Of a stretch of DNA of 64,000 nt, positions 21,743 through 32,826 are shown one piece after another. Source of the DNA: Lepus europaeus (Eukaryota > Chordata > Mammalia > Lagomorpha > Leporidae). A program made the translations under genes and the position numbers. Within the stretch, counting starts at the first letter, position 1; each line of letters opens with the position of its first letter. The notes under the pieces are model-generated. The model ran no database searches. It was not told the DNA's origin and was given only the letters and a program-made list of their open reading frames with translations. The stretch spans positions 42,700,077 through 42,764,076 of the forward strand of contig NC_084834.1 in assembly GCF_033115175.1 (NCBI RefSeq), read 5' to 3'.

Positions 21743-24700
21743 TTGATCATAGATCTGAAGCCCACGGCCATTCCTGTGTCAGTTCGTCAATATCCGATGG
21801 GCAAGGAAGCTAAGGAAGGTATCCGGCCACATATCCAGAGACTGTTACACCTAGGCATTTTAAAACCTTGTCGTTCACCTTGGAACACCCCCCTACTACC
21901 AGTAAAGAAGCCTGGTACGGGTGACTACCGCCCGGTACAGGACTTGCGGGAGGTTAACAGGAGAACGGAGGATATGCATCCCACAGTGCCCAACCCCTAC
22001 AATCTGCTAAGTACCTTGCCTCCGACCCACGTATGGTACACTGTGTTAGATCTAAAGGATGCATTCTTTTGTTTAAGACTGAGCCCTCAGAGCCAATCCA
22101 TCTTTGCTTTTGAGTGGAAAGACCCAGAGACCGGGTTTTCAGGACAACTCACCTGGACAAGGTTGCCCCAAGGATTTAAAAACTCGCCTACCTTGTTTGA
22201 CGAAGCTCTGCACCTAGATTTGGCCGACTTCCGAGTCAACCATCCGGACCTGGTCCTCCTGCAATATGTGGACGACCTCCTCCTTGCCGCTGAAACTGAG
22301 CAGGACTGCCTAAAAGGTACCGGGGCCCTGCTACAGAGACTGGGGGAATTGGGCTATCGAGCCTCCGCGAAAAAGGCCCAAATATGTCAGAAACAGGTGG
22401 CCTACCTAGGCTACCTCCTAGAAGGAGGGCAACGGTGGCTGACAGAGAGCCGAAAAAGGGTGGTTGCTCTAATTCCACCCCCCACCGATGCCAGAAAGAT
22501 GCGGGAATTCCTCGGGAGTGCGGGATTCTGCCGCCTTTGGATTCCTGGGTTTGCGGAGCTGGCAGCCCCATTGTACCCCCTCACGAAGTCCAATGCTCCC
22601 TTTCAATGGAGAGAAGAGCAACAGCGGGCGTTTGACAACATAAAAAAGGCCCTATTGTCAGCCCCAGCCCTGAGCCTCCCTGATATGACCAAGCCCTTCA
22701 CATTATACGTGGATGAGAACAAGGGAGTGGCGAAGGGAGTGCTAACACAAATGCTTGGACCCTGGAAAAAGCCGGTGGCATACTTTTCAAAAAAGCTAGA
22801 CAATGTAGCGGCCGGCTGGCCTCCGTGCCTCCGCATGATAGCGGCCGTGGCAGTTCTGGTGAAAGACTCGGATAAATTGACTCTAGGCCAACCTCTCACC
22901 ATAGTGGCACCTCATGCTGTGGAGACAGTTATCCGCCAGCCACCAGACCGGTGGCTCTCAAATGCTCGGATAACTCATTACCAGACTATGTTATTAAATT
23001 CAGAGCGGGTCCGGTTTGGGACTGCCACCTCTTTAAACCCGGCCACCCTGCTCCCGGAACTGGGGCCCCAGGCCCAGGTAATCCATAACTGTCACCAAAT
23101 CCTGGCTGAGGCCCACGGCACCCGAAAAGACCTAACCGACCAGCCTCTGCCGGATGCCGAAATGACCTGGTTCACGGATGGGAGCAGTTTTCTACAGAAC
23201 GGTGAGCGGAGGGCTGGGGCAGCGGTGGTGGATGGGAAAACTGTTATCTGGTCAAGTGCCTTAAAGCCTGGAACTTCTGCTCAAAAAGCCGAGCTCATAG
23301 CCTTAACTCAAGCTTTAAAACTGGCACAAGATAAAAAGGTCAACATTTACACAGACAGTCGGTATGCTTTTGCCACTGCCCATGTACATGGGGAGATATA
23401 CCGGCTAAGGGGCCTCTTAACCTCAGCAGGCAAGGACATTAAAAATAAGCAGGAAATCCTAGATCTTCTACAGGCCCTGTTCCTGCCCAAAATGTTGAGT
23501 ATAATTCATTGCCCCGGGCACCAACGAGGAGACGACCCCGTAGCAAGGGGAAACAGGATGGCAGACGAGGCCGCTAAGGCGGCAGCCCTGAGCCAACAGG
23601 TGCTCCCGTTAAAGACAATTGAGCCCACCCAAGTATCGAGGGAACCACCTTTCCTCTATTCGGACCAAGACTTAGATACGATCCAGCGGCTCGGTGCAGA
23701 GTATGATGAACAAATAAGGGTTTGGAGGCTCGGAGAGAAAATAGTCCTGCCACACCAATTGGCTAAAGAAATAATTACCAGCCTCCATCAATGGACTCAT
23801 TTGGGACACAAAAAGCTAAAAGCAGCCTTACAGGAAGATAGGCAGTCTTATTACATCCCCGGACTTGATTCTTTAGTCCAGCAGGTGACTGAATCCTGTG
23901 TTCCGTGTGCCAAGGTAAATGCCAGACACCTCAAGCTCCCGGAGGGAGCTAGGGTAAGAGGAGACCGACCAGGAATCAACTGGGAGGTCGATTTTACTGA
24001 GATAAGGCCGGGCAGTTATGGGAATAAGTATCTTCTAGTTTTTGTAGACACCTTCTCTGGATGGACTGAGGCATTCCCCACAAAACGGGAAACCGCCCAG
24101 GTGGTCGTTAAGAAGATCATAGAGGAGATCTTCCCCCGGTTCGGCTTGCCTAAGGTAATCGGGTCCAACAATGGCCCAGCGTTTGTCTCCCAGGTAAGTC
24201 AGTTGGTGGCCAAAGCATTAGGCATAAATTGGAAATTGCATTGTGCCTATAGACCCCAAAGTTCAGGACAGGTAGAAAGAATGAACAGAACAATTAAAGA
24301 GACCTTGACCAAATTAGCGTTGGAGACTGGTGTTAAAGACTGGGTCCAACTCCTCCCTATGGTGTTATTCCGGGTCCGAAACACGCCCTCTCATTGCGGG
24401 CTGACACCATACGAAATCCTTTATGGAGGGCCCCCACCAGTAGCAGGCTTGCTTGACCTTGCCAGTGACTCCGTTGCCGATGCCCCTAAGTTACAGGCCC
24501 GGTTGAGAGCACTCCAGATCATCCAGAACCAGGTCTGGAAACCTCTTGCAGCAGCCTACCAACCCAAGACGACAACCATTCCACATCCTTTCCAAATTGG
24601 TGATGCTGTGTATGTCCGAAGGCACCAATCTAAGACTCTAGAGCCCCGGTGGAAAGGCCCCTTCACTGTGCTGTTGACAACTCCCACCGCTCTCAAGGTC

Positions 24701-24844
24701 GACGGAATCGCTGCTTGGGTCCACGCCTCACACGTGAAGCAAGCACCACCTCCCCAGGGCCCCGAGGATCCGGATAGACCAGCCAAATGGAAGCTCCAGC
24801 GCACTCAGAACCCACTCAAGCTAAGACTTTCAAAAACTGTTTAA
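21743..24844 (+). pseudogene. pol: pol: reverse transcriptase, RNase H, integrase (long open frame)
   Basis: 1,033 codons open to UAA at 24842-24844. The first codon counted is TTG at 21743, not a real start: pol would be cleaved from Gag-Pro-Pol. RT: D103 in [12 protein letters not shown] 141-144 and YVDD 175-178. RNase H: D479, E517, D538, D608, all four acidic residues present. Integrase: zinc domain H682, H686, C719, C722; catalytic core D750, then N809 where the family has the second Asp, then E845 with the expected 35-residue spacing; C-terminal WKGPF 970-974. RT and RNase H therefore look intact but integrase lacks a catalytic acid. The upstream breaks in gag and pro also block normal expression. 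The last 58 bp overlap the env stub in another frame, as in related viruses. Confidence 0.95.
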
Positions 24845-24957
24845 TATTTATGATGTTCCTGGCCTTTCCCCATTGTTTTTCCAATCCCCATGCTCCACAA
24901 TTGTTAACGTGGAACCCAACCCAGTCCAGCAAGAACAGAGTTCCCTCCCTCCAGTAA
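24787..24957 (+). pseudogene. env: env stub: signal-peptide region only
   Basis: A 56-codon frame, ATG at 24787 to TAA at 24955-24957, overlapping the end of pol in a different frame, as gammaretroviral env does. After about 16 polar residues there is a hydrophobic run (LIFMMFLAF), then a likely signal-cleavage zone and a TWNP block like the start of a surface subunit. The rest of the surface and transmembrane subunits is missing. Only about 50 bp separate the stub from the polypurine tract, so a large internal deletion removed env. No fusion or receptor-binding region remains. Confidence 0.8.
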
Positions 24958-25008
24958 GGCAGGCTCTCCCTAGGCCAGTCCAATAGATTTTAGGATTAAA
25001 ATCTTTGC

Positions 25009-25026
25009 AAAAAGAAAAGGAGGGAA
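25009..25026 (+). promoter_or_regulatory. polypurine tract (plus-strand primer)
   Basis: 18 consecutive purines, A-rich then G-rich, ending directly at the TG of the 3' LTR. This is the standard plus-strand priming site. Confidence 0.93.
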
Positions 25027-25619
25027 TGAAGGACCCTTAAGGGGGAGAGGGACAAGAAACTAGGCCTGGGCAGATATCAGGGGCTTCTTAAGAGGTTAGA
25101 TGTTCCCCAGAGTCCAGCGGGCAGGACGTTCTCTGGGAAGGAAAAGTCAATCCCCTTCAGATAACCTCTAGGCATGCCCAGAGCAGAGCTGCCACTCCCC
25201 TTCAGAGAATCTCAGCACTCTCCTCAGTACTCTCCTCAGCTGGTTCCCTCAGCACTCTCCTCAGCACTCTCCTCAGCTGGTTCCCTCAGCACTCTCCTCA
25301 GCATTCTCCTCAGCTGGTTCCCTCAGCACTCTCCTCAGCACTCTCCTCAGCTGGTTCCCTCAGCACTCTCCTCAGCATTCTCCGGTATGCTAATTGTCCC
25401 TCCGAACCAGCCAATCCCGTGCCACCTCTGCATTCCATATGCTAATTCGTTGCCTATATAACCTGTGTGAAACTGCCGCTCAGGGCTCCTCACTGCCTGA
25501 GGTGGGGGCCCGTTTGCGCAAACGTTCAATAAAAACCTCGTGCTTTTTGCATCAACTGGTCTGGATCTTTGGGCGTCCTCCCGAGCAAGTGGGCATCTCT
25601 GCAACTGAGAGGTCCAACA
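25027..25619 (+). repeat. 3' LTR of the gammaretrovirus
   Basis: 593 bp, identical to the 5' LTR except A at 25040 and T at 25228. TATA box at 25455-25461 and AATAAA at 25528-25533. It could still drive transcription outward into the downstream L1 and flank (inference). Confidence 0.96.
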
Positions 25620-26626
25620 CCATTTATTTTGTGAAATGATAAAGTTACATGCTTTTTATATGGTAATTTTTTTTCTTTATTTTTAAATTTTATTTACTTT
25701 ATACAAGTTTTTTTGTGTTTCATCAATACAGGTTTAGGAACATAGTGATACTTCCCTCACTAACTCTCCCTCTTGCTCAAACTCCAACCTTTCTCCCTAC
25801 TCTCTGTCCCATTCCCACTCTTAACTCTTTCAAAGATCTATTTTCAGTTTACTTAATGATCATAAAGATAATCCTACATTAAGTAAAACAGTTCAACAAA
25901 TAGTATGAATAAAAACAAACAGTTACTCAATGGAACAGATAAGGGCTATAAATGATCATCAAATCTCAAAATGTCCATTTCACTCCAATACTTTTCAGGT
26001 ATACTATTAGTTACCTCAGATCAGGTAAAACTTATGGTATTTGTCTTTTAGGAACTGGCTTATTTCACTAAGTACAATCATTTGCACTTGCGTCCATTTT
26101 GTTGCAAAAGAACAGGATTTCATTTTTGTTTTAGAGTTGAATAGTACCCCATATTGCATATGTACCAAAATTTCTTTATCCAGTCAACAGGTGATGAACA
26201 TTTCGGTTGAATTCATCTTAGCTATTGCTAATTGTGCTTAAATGAATATGGGAGTACAGAAAATTCTTTAATATTCGGCTTTCTTTAGGTTTGGGTAAAT
26301 TCCCAGGAGTGAGATGGTTATATCATATGGTAGGTCTATATTCAGATTTCTGAGGTATCACCATACTGTCTTCCACAGTGACTGCACCAATTTACATTCC
26401 CACCAACAGTGGACCAGGATACCTTTTTCCCCACATCATCACCAACATTTGTTGTTTGTTGATTTCTGTACAAGAGCCATTCTAACTGTATCGAGGTGAA
26501 ACCTCAGCGTGGTTTTGATGTGCATTTCCTTGATGGCTAGTGATTCTGAGCATTTCTCAAGTGTCTGTTGGCCACTTGAATTTCCTCTCTTGAAAAATGC
26601 TTGCTCAAGTCCTTTGCCCATTTCTT

Positions 26627-26788
26627 TTTTTTTTTGTTGTTGTTGACAGGCAGAGTGGACAGTGAGAGAGAGAGACAGAGAGAAAGGTCTTCCTTTACTG
26701 TTGGTTCACCCTCCAATGGCCGCTGGCGCACCACGCTGATCCAAAGCCAGGAGCCAGGTGTTTCTCCTGGTCTCCTATGCGGATGCAG
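26627..26788 (-). mobile_element. 5'-truncated young CSINE inside the L1
   Basis: Tail half of a well-preserved C-repeat. The 15-bp duplication CTTTGCCCAYTTCTT flanks it at 26612-26626 and 26789-26803. It is cut at the same 'tcctatgcggatgca' zone as the copy at 13671-13833, suggesting a common stop point of reverse transcription. Confidence 0.92.
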
Positions 26789-27376
26789 CTTTGCCCACTT
26801 CTTAACTAGATTGTTTGTTTTGTGGTTTTTGAATTTCTTGAACTCTTTATAGATTCTGGATGTTAACCTTTTATTAGATGCATAGTTTGCAAATATTTTC
26901 TCCCACTCTGTCAGTTGCCTCTTCACTTTGCTGAGTGTTTCTTTTACAGTGTATAGGCTTCTCAGCTTGAAGTAATCCTATTCGTCAATTTTCTTTGATT
27001 GCCTGTGTTTCTGGAGTCTTTGCCAAGAAGACTTTGCCTATGCCAGTGTCTTCCTGAGTTTCCCCAATGTTTTGAGTAGTTTGATGGCACTGGATCATAG
27101 ATTTAGGTTTTGATTCATTTTGAATGGATTTTTTTTGTAAGGTGTAAAGTATGGGTCTAGTTTCATCCTTCCACATGAGGCAATCCAGTTTTCCCAGCAC
27201 CATTTTTTTGAAGAGATTGTTTTGGATCCAGGGGTTGGATTTGCTCCTTTGTCGAAGATAAGTTGGTTATAAATGCATATATTGGTTTCTGGACTTTCTA
27301 TTCTATTCCATTTGTCTATACATCTGTTTTAGTGCCAGTAGCAGGCTGTTTAGATTGAACTGCCCTGTAGTATATC

Positions 27377-27670
27377 CTTTGTTTTTTAAAGATTAATCTA
27401 TTTATTTGAAAGGCAGAGTTACAGAGAGGCAGAGGCATAGAGGTAGAGGTCTTCCATCTGCTAGTTCATTTCCCAGATGGCCCCAACAGCCAGAGATGAA
27501 CTGATCCGAATCCAGGGGCCAGGAGCTTCCTCTGGGTCTCCCATGCAGGTGCCTTTCCAGGGCATAACAGAGAGCTGGGTCAGAATTGGAGCAGCTGGAC
27601 TTGAACCAGTGCCAATATAGATGCTGGCACTGCAGGTGGCAACCTCACGTGCTATGCCACAACACTAGCA
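27377..27670 (-). mobile_element. CSINE, older subfamily, inside the L1
   Basis: Complement of the 'gccagcatc...gcagtgcc' head and 'ctgcctttcaaata' tail. The 13-bp duplication CCTGTAGTATATC is at 27364-27376 and 27671-27683. Confidence 0.92.
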
Positions 27671-28170
27671 CCTGTAGTATATCTTGAATTCAGATATTGT
27701 GATGCCTCTGGCTTTGTTTTTTATGTAAAAGATTGTTTTAGCTACTCAGGGTCTCTTGTGTTTCTATATGAATTTTAGCAATATTTTTTCTAGACCTGAG
27801 AAGAATGTCATTGATTTTTTTTTTATTGGTATTGCATTGAATCTGTAAATTGCTTTTGATAGTATGGACATTTTGATGATGTTGATTCTTCCAATCAGTG
27901 AACATTGGATATTTTCCATTTTTTAATGTCTTCTCTTTCTTACTTCAGTGTTCTGTAATTTTCATTGTAAAGATGCTTGGTTAAATTTGTTCCAATGTAT
28001 GTAATTCTTTTTGGAGCTACTGAGAATGGGCCTGATCTTAAAGTTCTTTCTCAGTGATGACATTGTGTATACAAAGTTTATTGATTTTTCTGTGTGGATT
28101 TTATCTCTTGTGATTATACCAAACTCTTTTATGAGTTCCAATAGACTCTCAATACAGTTTTGGATTCCCT

Positions 28171-28192
28171 ATATATATGTATGTATATACAT

Positions 28193-28226
<34 letters not shown>
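28171..28226. repeat. (TATG)/(CA)/(TA) compound microsatellite
   Basis: ATATGTATGTATATACATACACAC-type compound repeat. It lies exactly at the internal deletion junction of the L1. Confidence 0.85.
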
Positions 28227-29390
28227 TTACGTTATCTGCAAATAGGGGATATTGCCCTTCTTCATCTCCTTTACCAGTTTTTATGTTAAAGGTTATTTTT
28301 TCTGATATTAGAATGGCAATGCCTGCTCTGTTTTGCTTTCTGTAAGTATGGAATATCTTTTTTCATCCTTTCAGGTTCAGTCTGCATATATCTTTGTTGG
28401 TGAGATATGTTTCTTGCAGTGAACAAAGAAATAAGTCTTGATTTTTTAATCTATTCAGCCAATCTGTATAATTTCACTGGAGGCTTTAGCCCTTTATATT
28501 CAAGGTGACTATTGATATGTGATGACTTGGCCCTGCGAATTTTGATAAATATTCCTTTTTTACTTTGGATTTCTTTTGTATTTTTACTGGGGGATTTCCT
28601 GCCTTTACATTCTTTCATAATAATGGCTATCTTCTGTGTTTCTGTGGCTAATACATCATTAAGAATCTTTTTTAAGGTTGGATGAGTGGTGACAAATTAT
28701 TTCAATTTCTGTTATGGAAGGTCTTTGTTTCACCTTCATTCATAATCCAGAGCTTTGCAGAGTACAGTATTCTTGGAAGACAGTTTTTTCTCTTAAAACT
28801 TGGACTACATCTCTCCATTCTCTTCTAGCCTTTACAGATTCTGAGAAGTCAGCTGAGAGTCTATTTGGAGATCCACTGAATGTAATTCAGCATTCATCTC
28901 ATGGAAATTTTCGAATCTTTTATTTATGTTTTTCTGTGGAAAGTTTCACTACAGTGTGTTGTGGTGAAGATTTTTTCTGATCCTGTCTGTTAGGAGTTCT
29001 ATGTGCTTCCTCTATTGGGCATCTCTTTCTTTCACCAAATTGGAGAAGGTTTCTATAATTATTTTGCTAAATAGGCTTCTAGTCCCTTCTCTCTTTCCAC
29101 ATCTTCTGTAATTCCTAAGACCCATATATTGAATCATTTTATAGTATCCCATAAGTTTTAAGTTTTCTAATTTCATATTTTTTTCATTTGACTATAAAAT
29201 TGCTAAAAATTTGTCTTCTAATTCATATGTTCTTTCTTCTGCCTCACCAAGTCTGCTGCTAAGTCTTTCCACAACATGTTTTATTTGATATACTGAATTT
29301 TTCATTTCTAGTATTTCATTTTGATTTCTCTTTAAAATCTCAATTTCATGTGAAACTTTTCCATTCATATCTTGAATGATTTTCTTTATT

Positions 29391-29582
29391 TCATGAATTT
29401 AACTCTGATTGTTTTTGAGCAATCCTATGATTAAGTTTTTTGCATTCTATTTTTGGCATTTCACCAGTCTCTTCATCTTCATATCCTAATATTGAAATTT
29501 TGTTATTTTTTTGTGGGGTTGGGGGTGGTCTTGGTGTCTTCCTTATTCTTGTTTCCTGAATTTCTGTGTTTGTTTTATACAT
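29391..29582 (-). pseudogene. L1 ORF1 N-terminal fragment
   Basis: 63-residue minus-strand frame starting MYKTNTEIQETRIRKTPRPP. It resembles the N terminus of L1 ORF1p and lies between the GC-rich 5' UTR and the remaining ORF1 text of the minus-strand L1. No intact RNA-binding domain follows. The plus-strand copy starting near 37620 has a related 'TRIRKT' block. Confidence 0.65.
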
Positions 29583-30668
29583 CTGTGGAGTTGATTTTTT
29601 TTTTTTTTCATCTGATGGCTTTTACCTTTGAGCTATGCTTTTGTTGCTTAGTGGAACATTAGCACTTTCACTGAATACCAAAAGGAGTATGGAGGGTATA
29701 ACCAGGGAGTCTGGTCAGTACTCCAGGTTGGGGTGAGAATCCATCATAACACCCAAGTTGGGACTGATATATTTTCTCTTGATAACAGAAGGTGGGGAAT
29801 GGTTACCTGTGTTGGTGTGATCTCTCCCTCATCTCCTCTTCTCCAAGCTGAGCAATGCTGCATGTTAGCCCCCAGTGAGTTCTACACTCATCTGTGCCAC
29901 AAGATGAACCTCACAGATGATCTGCAGAGTTCTCACTGTGAGCACAGTTCTTGTTGCAATGACCTGTCCCAAGCAACCAAGGAGCTCCAAGCATGTTGAG
30001 CTATTCCCAGTGATTGATCTGAGACCCAGTTACACCTTGCACCTTCTCATGTGACCACCAAGTCCCCATGATTTCAGCACACAGGCTCCCATAGTCGCTG
30101 GGTGTAGAGGTTTTACTCTGCCCTGGCAGCCTGTCCAGTCAACAGAGAGGAAGATGTTCTGCAATCCTGCTCTTCCCAGGCATCGTGATATTATGAAACT
30201 GGGAGCTTCTCCCCATCCTACGTGGATGCCCAGCCACCTCCCAGTCAAGCTTAGTTAGTGGAAATTGCACATTTTTTCCTCTACTTGAATCTCTGGACCG
30301 CATGGATACACAGGAGCCACTGGCCAAATGTTCTCTCTTCACAGCTGCCACCACTACTGCTGAGAAGATGGTGTCTTGTCTCAACCAGTTGCTGTGCATA
30401 CACACAGTCTCCTGCAGCTCCTGCACAAACCCAAAATGGCACCCGCCCTTTCTCAACTGAGCAGCATGCACTGCTGTGGAGAAGTTGGGGTGAGATTAAC
30501 GTGCCCTCTCTAGTTCCACTGGGTCCACAGGTAACCACAAGCAACTGCCCTCTTCCAGGGCTCTACACTCTCCCTCTAGCTATATCACCATGGTTTGCCA
30601 TACTCTGGTCTCACCTACATCTCCCAGCTGCTGCTCACTCTGGCTCTTGGTTGCTGCAGTTGTAAGTG

Positions 30669-31266
30669 TCTATCAGATTACAACACCCCACAGTATGATA
30701 CTTTGATATGGTGAGTGCTTTCAACTAATGAGAATAGGAAGGCTTTAAGAATTACTTTAAAATCAATATCTCTTGAATCATTTCCTTGTCTGTCTGCCAA
30801 GCACAAGGAGGGTTTTTCTTCAAAACAATTGCCTTCCATCTTCTCCATGAGATTCTTTGCATTAGGAAAGATAAACTCCATGGTGTAGGAAGACAAGTAC
30901 GTCACCATAGCTTCACAGACTACCATCAACCAGCATCTGCTTGTGTCTATTCTACCTCTGGGGAGAATCATTCAAACACCATCGCCCATCCATTGGATGA
31001 TTCAATTGCTGGTGGAGGGATGAGAGGTCCAGGTTGTTGTTTCCCACATTAAAGAATTTGAGCACAAGACACAGATAACGTTATTAGAGGGATAAGACTT
31101 ACTAGGAAAGTGAGCATACATACTCAAGAGGAAGAGTAGGTATACTCAAGGGTAAGCCATGGGATCATCTTATGTGATTGAGTAGAGCTTTACAGGGAAG
31201 GGTGAAGATTTCTAGGAATTTGGTGACCTCTGTATTTAGTCGGGCCCTGTTTTTTTTTTGGGGGGG
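30669..31266. other. intergenic DNA, possibly with LTR remnant
   Basis: No gene found. From about 31034 the text (TGTTGTTTCCCACATTAAAG...) resembles the U5 end of an LTR in minus orientation, but no second end was found. Confidence 0.4.
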
Positions 31267-31355
31267 GCACTGCAGATATTTGGGGAGTAAGCCAGGAGAT
31301 GGAAGATCTCACTCTCTCCTTTTTCATCTCCCACTGTTGCTCTGTTTTTCGAAAA
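31267..31355 (+). mobile_element. CSINE tail fragment
   Basis: Only 'atttggggagtaagccag', a short CT-rich run and 'tgttgctctg' remain. A poly-T/poly-G junction at 31251-31267 precedes it. Confidence 0.55.
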
Positions 31356-31394
31356 CGTCACCATTTACAGGCATGTTTAGAATTATCTAAAATG

Positions 31395-31761
31395 GGGCCG
31401 ATGCCATGGCTCAACAGGCTAATCCTCCGCCTAGCGGCGCTAGCACACCAGGTTCTAGTCCTGGTCGGGGCACTGGATTCTATCCCAGTTGCCCCTCTTC
31501 CAGGCCAGCTCTCTGCTATGGCCCGGGAAGGCAGTGGAGGATGACCCAAGTGCTTGGGCCCTGCACCCCATGGGAGACCAGGATAGGCACCTGGCTCCTG
31601 CTTTTGGATCAGCGCGGTGCGCTGGCCGCAGCACACTGGCCACGGCTGCGATAGGAGGGTGAACCAATGGCAAAGGAAGACCTTTCTCTCTGTCTCTCTC
31701 TCTCTCTCTCACTGTCCACTCTGCCTGTCAAAAATAAAAAAAATAAATAAATAAAAAATAA
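31395..31761 (+). mobile_element. young full-length CSINE
   Basis: Complete C-repeat with tRNA-like head, CT run and AAATAAAT tail, flanked by the exact 16-bp duplication AGAATTATCTAAAATG (31379-31394, 31762-31777). Open frames on both strands are SINE readings. Confidence 0.95.
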
Positions 31762-31879
31762 AGAATTATCTAAAATGTCATGACCACATATATGCTATAT
31801 GTCATGGTAATTTTACTATAATGATAATATAATAGATGTTTTGTAATTGTGCTGTGGACAGTAGACAATTAACACATCT

Positions 31880-32193
31880 TTTTTTTAAATTTTTTGACAG
31901 GCAGAGTGGACAGTGAGAGAGACAGAGAGAAAGGTCTTCCTTTACTGTTGGTTCACCCTCCAATGTCCGCCGCGGCCAGCGCGCTGCGGCCTGAGCACCG
32001 TGCTGATCCGATGGCAGGAGCCAGGTGCTTCTCCTGGTCTCCCATGGGTTGCAGGGCCCAAGCACTTGGGCCATCCTGCACTGCACTCCCTGGCCACAGC
32101 AGAGAGCTAGCTTGGAAGAGGGGCAACCGGGACAGAATCCAGTGTGCTGGCGCCACAAGGCGGAGGATTAGCCTAGTGAGCCGCTGCACCGGC
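31880..32193 (-). mobile_element. young CSINE, minus strand, with poly-T on its head side
   Basis: C-repeat in complement with its A tail at 31880-31900 and a slightly shortened head. Unusually, a second T run (32194-32215) follows the head side. It lacks the usual 'ccccggtcgggg' block, deleted near 32145. Confidence 0.9.
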
Positions 32194-32223
32194 TTTTTTT
32201 TTTTTTTTTTTTTTTTAAATCCA

Positions 32224-32826
32224 TGTTCTCGCCTCCCACAGAGATAGAAATAATAAGCCCAGACTGGTATTATATGCAAATGGAAATAGTGTTTATTTGG
32301 CAGTGAGGAAAGAGAAATAAATTCACACAGAACTCTGGACCACCCGACACTGAAAATTACCCAACATGATTGGCAAATAATTCCCAATAACCTAGAGAGA
32401 AAAGAAAAACCAAGAATGATACCTATAGTTGGGAAGTTTCATCTGAGCTCTGCAGCAGAAAAGCACACATGAGAGTGAAGTGTCTGGGAGTATTCTATGG
32501 AAGAAAGAGCAAAAACAGGAGCAGTCCTTCTAGGCGAGGTCGGTGGCAGAAAGAGGGAAGAGAGTAGTACATCTAAGGAAGGTCTATAGTGGAAATAAAG
32601 TTCTTTCCAGCTTTCTCCCTGTTTTTGTAAGGAAGGAGGTAGCACCCAAATTAGATATGCAAATAGGGTGGGGTCTTAGCATGTGCCTTTGCCCCAGATG
32701 CAACAGATACATTCTGTGAAGGTTGGCTTATCAAATCAATAGTTTAAAGAGACAGCCTCATTATGCAATGATCAAGAGTTCCAACTCATCACAGCTAGCT
32801 ATCTTCCTCTTACTTATTCCACAACA
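32224..32826 (-). repeat. probable solo LTR of another retrovirus, minus strand
   Basis: On the minus strand it starts TGTTGTGGAATAAG and ends GAGGCGAGAACA. It has AATAAA about 55 bp before its end, in the 'gccaaataaacac' block, followed by a U5-like end. Flanking 5-mers ATCCA and ATGCA may be a decayed duplication. No internal retroviral sequence adjoins it. Family not recognised. Confidence 0.55.

Larger units (their letters stand above)
18544..25619 (+). mobile_element. young endogenous gammaretrovirus, env-deleted provirus
   Basis: A complete proviral frame of 7,076 bp: LTR, tRNA-Ile primer site, leader, gag, pro, pol, env stub, polypurine tract, LTR. It begins TG and ends CA and is flanked by the exact 4-bp duplication CCAT (18540-18543 and 25620-25623), as expected of gammaretroviral integration. 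The two 593-bp LTRs differ only at 18557/25040 (T/A) and 18745/25228 (C/T), or 0.34%. At usual mammalian neutral rates this means well under one or two million years (inference). Its GC content is clearly higher than the flanks. Gene order, an MGQ gag start, one zinc knuckle, a UAG at the end of gag and the integrase GPF motif place it with murine-leukaemia-type gammaretroviruses. Several lesions, given under each gene, disable it. Confidence 0.97.
25660..30668 (-). mobile_element. older L1 with 5' region, internally deleted, minus strand
   Basis: T-rich tail near 25668-25695, then in complement the 3' UTR and ORF2 C-terminal region (to about 28150). After a microsatellite at 28171-28226 the sequence jumps to endonuclease-domain text around 28240-28560, so most of the RT region is missing. 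The ORF1 region follows, with its N-terminal frame at 29391-29582, and then a GC-richer 5' UTR to about 30668. Two CSINEs (26627-26788, 27377-27670) sit inside. Many stops and shifts make it inactive. Confidence 0.8.

Noticed and set aside
21743..24844. pol as an independently started gene
   Set aside because: The first codon is TTG at the pro/RT border. In the family this region is made as part of Gag-Pro-Pol.
30030..30665. Overlapping open frames in a GC-richer block suggesting an exon
   Set aside because: The block is the 5' UTR of the minus-strand L1, next to its ORF1 N terminus.
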